A DNA stretch of 64,000 nt from ECT2AJA-110-A sp035399845 (GTDB lineage Bacteria; Planctomycetota; Phycisphaerae; UBA1845; UTPLA1). The position numbers and the translations under genes are program-made. This document shows positions 60,938-64,000 of this stretch, piece after piece (the first letter of the stretch is position 1; each line of letters opens with the position of its first letter). The DNA lies in assembly GCA_035399845.1 (NCBI GenBank), contig DAOPJV010000031.1, positions 1-64,000 of the forward strand. Reading direction: 5' to 3'. The notes beneath the pieces were generated by a model. It saw only the letters and a list, made by a program, of their open reading frames with translations. It made no database searches and was not told the origin of the DNA.

Positions 60938-62878
60938 TTACTTGGTTGAAAGTTCTGCGACCAGGGATTCGAGCCGTGCGATACGCTCATTGAGCGCCTC
61001 AATGCTGGCATCATTTCGCTCTCGCTGAGATTTGATTTCCGCGTCCTTGGCGCGAAGCTGTTGATGCAGTTCCTGAATCGCGGCGGCGGAGTAGATCGTC
61101 AGCGGGTAGGTATCGACCTGAAGAATCTCCGAGCCGTCGGGCAGCATCTCGCCACTGCCCTTGACGTGATCGGGGAAGATCTCGGCGAATTCCTGCGCAA
61201 TGACGTTCAGATATCGACCACCGCCGACGCCGGTGTGCCCTGCCCGATAGTCGTCCGTGTATTCGAAGCTGACGAGGCGCACCTTGTCGAGCGTGCCGAG
61301 CGCGTTCGTGACCGGTTCGATAGCCCGCTTGATGCGGCGGTCGGAGTTGGCCAGCCATGCGCCGGCGGTCGACTTCGACGCGTCGCCTTCGACTTCGAGC
61401 TCATTGGAGAACGGATAGCGCCCGACACCGAAAGCGCCGTCGACCACCTGGGTATCCGTTTCGTTCGCATCAAAGATTGCAATCGCATGTTCGTAGCCCG
61501 CAGCGATGGCCGTGCAATGCTGAGACCTGATGGGCGTCTGGCTGACTTGGCCATCGCTATCTCTGCCCCACGCGGCAATATGCCCGTCGGCTCGCAACGC
61601 GACGGTAAAGCCATATCCGGCGGAAACTGACGCGTATGGACCGTCGGTCGGTGTTCCCGCCACGACGTTGGCAGTGTTCTGCCCCCAGCTCACGAGCGAC
61701 CCGTTGTCGCGAATCGCAACCGCGTGGCTGTAACCAGCGGAGACCGCCACAAAGTCGTTACCGGCAGGCGTATTGGTGACCTGGCCGTTCGAATCGTTCC
61801 CCCAACTCACCAGAGATCCGTCGGCGGCCAATGCGACCGCGAAATCGTAACCCGCCGCGACGGCGACGTAGGTCCCCGTCGTCGGCGAGCCGCTCACCTG
61901 GCCGAAATCGTCGTTGCCCCAACTGAGCACGACACCGTCGGAACGGACGGCAGTGCTGAAGAGTCCGCCTGCGCCGACTGAGATGAAGGTTCCGCCCGGT
62001 ACATCGATGTGGTCATTGAAGAACCCGTCGTTGCCGAACCCTTCCAGCCAGCCGTTCTCGTGGATCGCGAGGCCGTGAGAGTAACCTGCGGAAACTGCGA
62101 CGAAAGTACCAAAGTCCGGGAATGGATAGTCGACGTCATACCTGCCTTCATCTCCCCATGCCACCAGTGAGCCATCGCCAGTAATTGCAAGCGTGAAGTC
62201 CAGTCCCGCGGAGACCGCGACATAGGCGCCTTCCGTCGGCGTGTCGCTGACCTGGCCCTCTGCATCATTGCCCCAGGAGACCAGCGGCGGCGTCCACAAT
62301 CGATCGGCCACGACATTCGTCAGTCCCGATCCATCCCCCACAAACGTCGTCGCCGTGACGGCGCCGCCGACATTGAGCTGCGTCGCTGTAATGGCGCCGT
62401 TGACGTCCAATTGGGTTGTCGGCGCGCTCGTGCCAACGCCCACATTGCCCGCATCGTCGACGTAGATACCGCGCGTCTGAAGCGCATAGGGCGTCGCCGT
62501 CAGCGGCTGCCGCGGCGCAAGCGTCGTGAACGCCTGCGTATCCGACGGATCGTGCGGAGTCCGCACCGCGACTTCCAGCCAGCGGGCGTCGCCGTTGAAC
62601 GCCATCACGCCGAAATCGAGTTCGACGGAAAAGACGCCATCCACGACAAGCACATCATCCATCGCCACGACGGCGCCGATGGCGGCGCCGCCGGTCTCCG
62701 CGTCCCATAGCGTGAATTCAAAGTCAGCGGTGTCATTGACCGACGCCCCATCCTGACGAAGCGCGCCCTGATAGACGAACTCGCTTCCCAACGGCGTCTG
62801 GGCGCCGGCGATCGACGCCGTGAACGCCAACCATATGGCGGCGGTGGCGAGCATCCGGCGATATGTTCGGTGTTGCAT
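60938..62878 (-). CDS. Secreted RCC1-like repeat protein with C-terminal endosialidase chaperone (peptidase S74) domain
   Basis: 646 aa; GAGGTGA precedes the ATG. Signal peptide ends near SIAGAQ. Residues about 28-130 are a beta-rich domain (LGSEFVYQGALRQDG, WLEVAVRTPHD). NVGVGTSAPTTQLDVNG is a tail-fibre-like collar repeat. Residues about 195-475 hold six to seven RCC1-like repeats (LVSWGNDSNGQVTNTPAG, VAVSAGYSHAVAIRDNG). The end has SDRRIKRAIEPV, LNVIAQEFAEIFP and a coiled coil, the intramolecular chaperone that trimerises and cleaves itself from phage tail spikes and bacterial adhesins. Likely a surface trimeric fibre. Carries the promoter element at 62976-63004. Confidence 0.85.
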   Translation of the reverse strand: MQHRTYRRMLATAAIWLAFTASIAGAQTPLGSEFVYQGALRQDGASVNDTADFEFTLWDAETGGAAIGAVVAMDDVLVVDGVFSVELDFGVMAFNGDARWLEVAVRTPHDPSDTQAFTTLAPRQPLTATPYALQTRGIYVDDAGNVGVGTSAPTTQLDVNGAITATQLNVGGAVTATTFVGDGSGLTNVVADRLWTPPLVSWGNDAEGQVSDTPTEGAYVAVSAGLDFTLAITGDGSLVAWGDEGRYDVDYPFPDFGTFVAVSAGYSHGLAIHENGWLEGFGNDGFFNDHIDVPGGTFISVGAGGLFSTAVRSDGVVLSWGNDDFGQVSGSPTTGTYVAVAAGYDFAVALAADGSLVSWGNDSNGQVTNTPAGNDFVAVSAGYSHAVAIRDNGSLVSWGQNTANVVAGTPTDGPYASVSAGYGFTVALRADGHIAAWGRDSDGQVSQTPIRSQHCTAIAAGYEHAIAIFDANETDTQVVDGAFGVGRYPFSNELEVEGDASKSTAGAWLANSDRRIKRAIEPVTNALGTLDKVRLVSFEYTDDYRAGHTGVGGGRYLNVIAQEFAEIFPDHVKGSGEMLPDGSEILQVDTYPLTIYSAAAIQELHQQLRAKDAEIKSQRERNDASIEALNERIARLESLVAELSTK

Positions 62879-62975
62879 TTCAAATCACCTCATTCAATGA
62901 GGGCGGCGCCCGATCTGCGCCCCGTTTGGGACGCCCCGGATCGATCGCCGCCGAGCCAACAGTCCTGTCGCTCCG

Positions 62976-63004
62976 TAAACGAAGAACCGCCGGGTTCGGG
63001 GACA
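62976..63004 (-). promoter_or_regulatory. Conserved ECF-type promoter element, copy E
   Basis: On the minus strand TGTCCCC (63004-62998), 16 nt, CGTTTA (62981-62976), 98 nt before the RCC1/S74 gene. It lies in the 228-bp divergent region shared with the ECF sigma gene. Confidence 0.8.
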
Positions 63005-63106
63005 TCAAATATGGGTTTTTTCCGAGATGCCGGAATTTTGGGGCATTGGGACACGTTCAGCGTGTAAAATACGCTCCGGGAAGGTCCTGTCCTGAGAGGT
63101 GTTTGC

Positions 63107-63670
63107 TTGAGTTTCGGCGCCGACGTGACTCTCCTTCTGGAGAAAATAGCGCAGGGCGATTCGGTGGCGAGTGAAGCCCTGCTGCCGATCGTCTATGAGG
63201 ATCTGCGCGCCATTGCCGGTAGTTATTTTCGGGGACAACGGGCGAATCACACGCTTCAGCCGACCGCGCTCGTTCACGAGGCCTATCTCCGGCTGGTTCG
63301 AACGTCGGGCGAAGGCCCAAGGAACAAGACGCACTTCATGGCCGTCGCCGCCACGGCGATGCGCCAGATACTCAAGGATCACGCGCGGGCAAAGGCCGCG
63401 GCCAAACGAAACCAGGGCGGCGCACGGCTTGAGCTGGATCATGTCACGACCCCATCCGGGAAGCGGCAGATCGATATCGTCGAACTCGATGAGGCGATGA
63501 CGCGTCTGAGCGAAGTCGATCCGAAGATGGCCAGCATCGTCGACCTCTGGTTCTTCGGTGGTCTCACGACGGAAGAGATTGCGGAGGTTCAGGGCGTCTC
63601 GTCGCGGACCGTCAAGCGCATGTGGCGCCAGGCGCGGGCATGGCTCAATTCCGAGCTCTCGACAAACTAG
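63107..63670 (+). CDS. ECF-type RNA polymerase sigma factor (TIGR02999-like, kinase-associated)
   Basis: 187 aa from a TTG start with GAGAGGTG upstream. Sigma region 2: YEDLRAIAGSYFRGQRANHTLQPTALVHEAYLRL, followed by THFMAVAATAMRQILKDHAR. Region 4: MASIVDLWFFGGLTTEEIAEVQGVSSRTVKRMWRQARAWL. This matches the planctomycete ECF group with the HTLQPTALVHEAYLRL block, typically encoded next to Ser/Thr kinases. A kinase gene starts 4 bp downstream. Divergent from the RCC1/S74 gene. A role in the five-copy promoter element is proposed but not proven. Confidence 0.92.
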   Translation: MSFGADVTLLLEKIAQGDSVASEALLPIVYEDLRAIAGSYFRGQRANHTLQPTALVHEAYLRLVRTSGEGPRNKTHFMAVAATAMRQILKDHARAKAAAKRNQGGARLELDHVTTPSGKRQIDIVELDEAMTRLSEVDPKMASIVDLWFFGGLTTEEIAEVQGVSSRTVKRMWRQARAWLNSELSTN

Positions 63671-63674
63671 CCAA

Positions 63675-64000
63675 ATGAACGACGTCCACGACATCAGACG
63701 GGCGATGGCGATCTTTGACCTCGTCTGCGACATGGCGCCCTCCGAGCGGGCGGCGGCCCTGGAGGCCCAATGCGCCGGAAACGCCGAAATCCGCGATCGC
63801 GTCGAGCGGATGCTGGCGGTGGAAACCACCGATGGCGCGCTCTTCGCAGGTTCGAAGCACGGCATCGGCGCCATGATCCTGTCAGACGAACTGGCCGAGC
63901 CGACAATTGGCGATCGCACTCCGAATCGGATCGGCCGCTACACGATCATTCGCGAACTGGGTCGCGGCGGAATGGGTGTCGTTTACGAAGCCGAGCAGGA
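63675..64000 (+). CDS. Ser/Thr protein kinase (3' end outside window)
   Basis: At least 108 aa, cut by the window end. The first about 85 residues are the helical leader common before planctomycete kinases (AIFDLVCDMAPSERAAALEA). The kinase domain begins with IGRYTIIRELGRGGMGVVYEAE, the Gly-rich ATP loop. The start is 4 bp after the sigma-factor stop, so the two are co-transcribed. In such pairs the kinase may phosphorylate the sigma factor or its partner; not shown here. Confidence 0.88.
   Translation, partial: MNDVHDIRRAMAIFDLVCDMAPSERAAALEAQCAGNAEIRDRVERMLAVETTDGALFAGSKHGIGAMILSDELAEPTIGDRTPNRIGRYTIIRELGRGGMGVVYEAEQ

Noticed and set aside
63042..63070. Sigma-70 promoter for the ECF gene
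   Set aside because: TAAAAT at 63065 is a fair -10, but no -35 match lies at 16-18 nt, so it was not called.
1..64000. tRNA, rRNA, insertion sequences, integrases or prophage genes
   Set aside because: I looked for tRNA-like T-loop words, transposase and integrase motifs and found none that held up; S74 and RCC1 domains are in an ordinary secreted gene, not a phage cluster.

Overview
The window looks like a high-GC Planctomycetes chromosome, probably of the Phycisphaerae type. The evidence is large secreted proteins ending in dockerin type I modules, thrombospondin type 3-like (TSP3) calcium repeats, a PEP-CTERM protein, an ECF sigma factor followed directly by a Ser/Thr kinase, and small membrane-stress proteins. 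This placement is inferred from gene content; no rRNA or tRNA gene was seen.

Layout. 3-3957: two tandem secreted M1 metallopeptidases with dockerins. 4343-9999 (minus): a leucine/acyl-CoA catabolic cluster (methylglutaconyl-CoA hydratase-like enzyme, biotin carboxylase, separate biotin carrier protein, HMG-CoA lyase, biotin ligase) with coaD and an HD hydrolase inside it. 10222-15508: a lipoprotein, a membrane protein and two TlpA-type thioredoxin-fold proteins. 16157-20012: a multi-PAS FixL-like kinase and FixJ-like regulator. 20090-24244 (minus): a long TSP3-repeat secreted protein and a PEP-CTERM protein that share a domain. 24616-28558 (minus): hom, a catalytic-only aspartokinase and a Cys/Met-type PLP enzyme behind a sigma-70-like promoter, a SAM-I riboswitch and its terminator. 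30385-33146 (minus): btaB-btaA for the betaine lipid DGTS plus an overlapping lipoprotein. 33287-37051 (minus): an envelope-stress group (MscL, small lipoproteins, PepSY protein, OmpR-type regulator, DUF1328, CsbD). 37298-40431 (plus): kinase, single-domain receiver and REC-kinase. 41364-42501: YqjD/YqjE-like membrane proteins. 42543-45767: zinc-ribbon pseudokinase, vWA protein and a divergent PurA paralogue, tightly coupled. 45845-62878: dockerin and glycine-rich surface proteins. 63107-64000: ECF sigma factor and Ser/Thr kinase.

The two strongest discovery leads are these. First, five transcription units for surface proteins between 47 and 63 kb each carry the same upstream element, TGTCCCC-N16-CGTTTA, with an invariant 16-nt spacer, 78-98 nt before the start codon. 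It looks like an ECF-type promoter, and an ECF sigma factor plus kinase lies divergently at the edge of the array. Second, the cassette at 42.5-45.8 kb couples a kinase fold that has lost its catalytic residues, a MIDAS-bearing vWA protein and a PurA-like enzyme whose IMP and aspartate loops are rewritten. It reads as an uncharacterised nucleotide-chemistry or stress system.

Most genes have credible ribosome-binding sites, and several starts were moved inward from the longest open frame on that basis. Very long antisense open frames are common because of the GC content and were not called.
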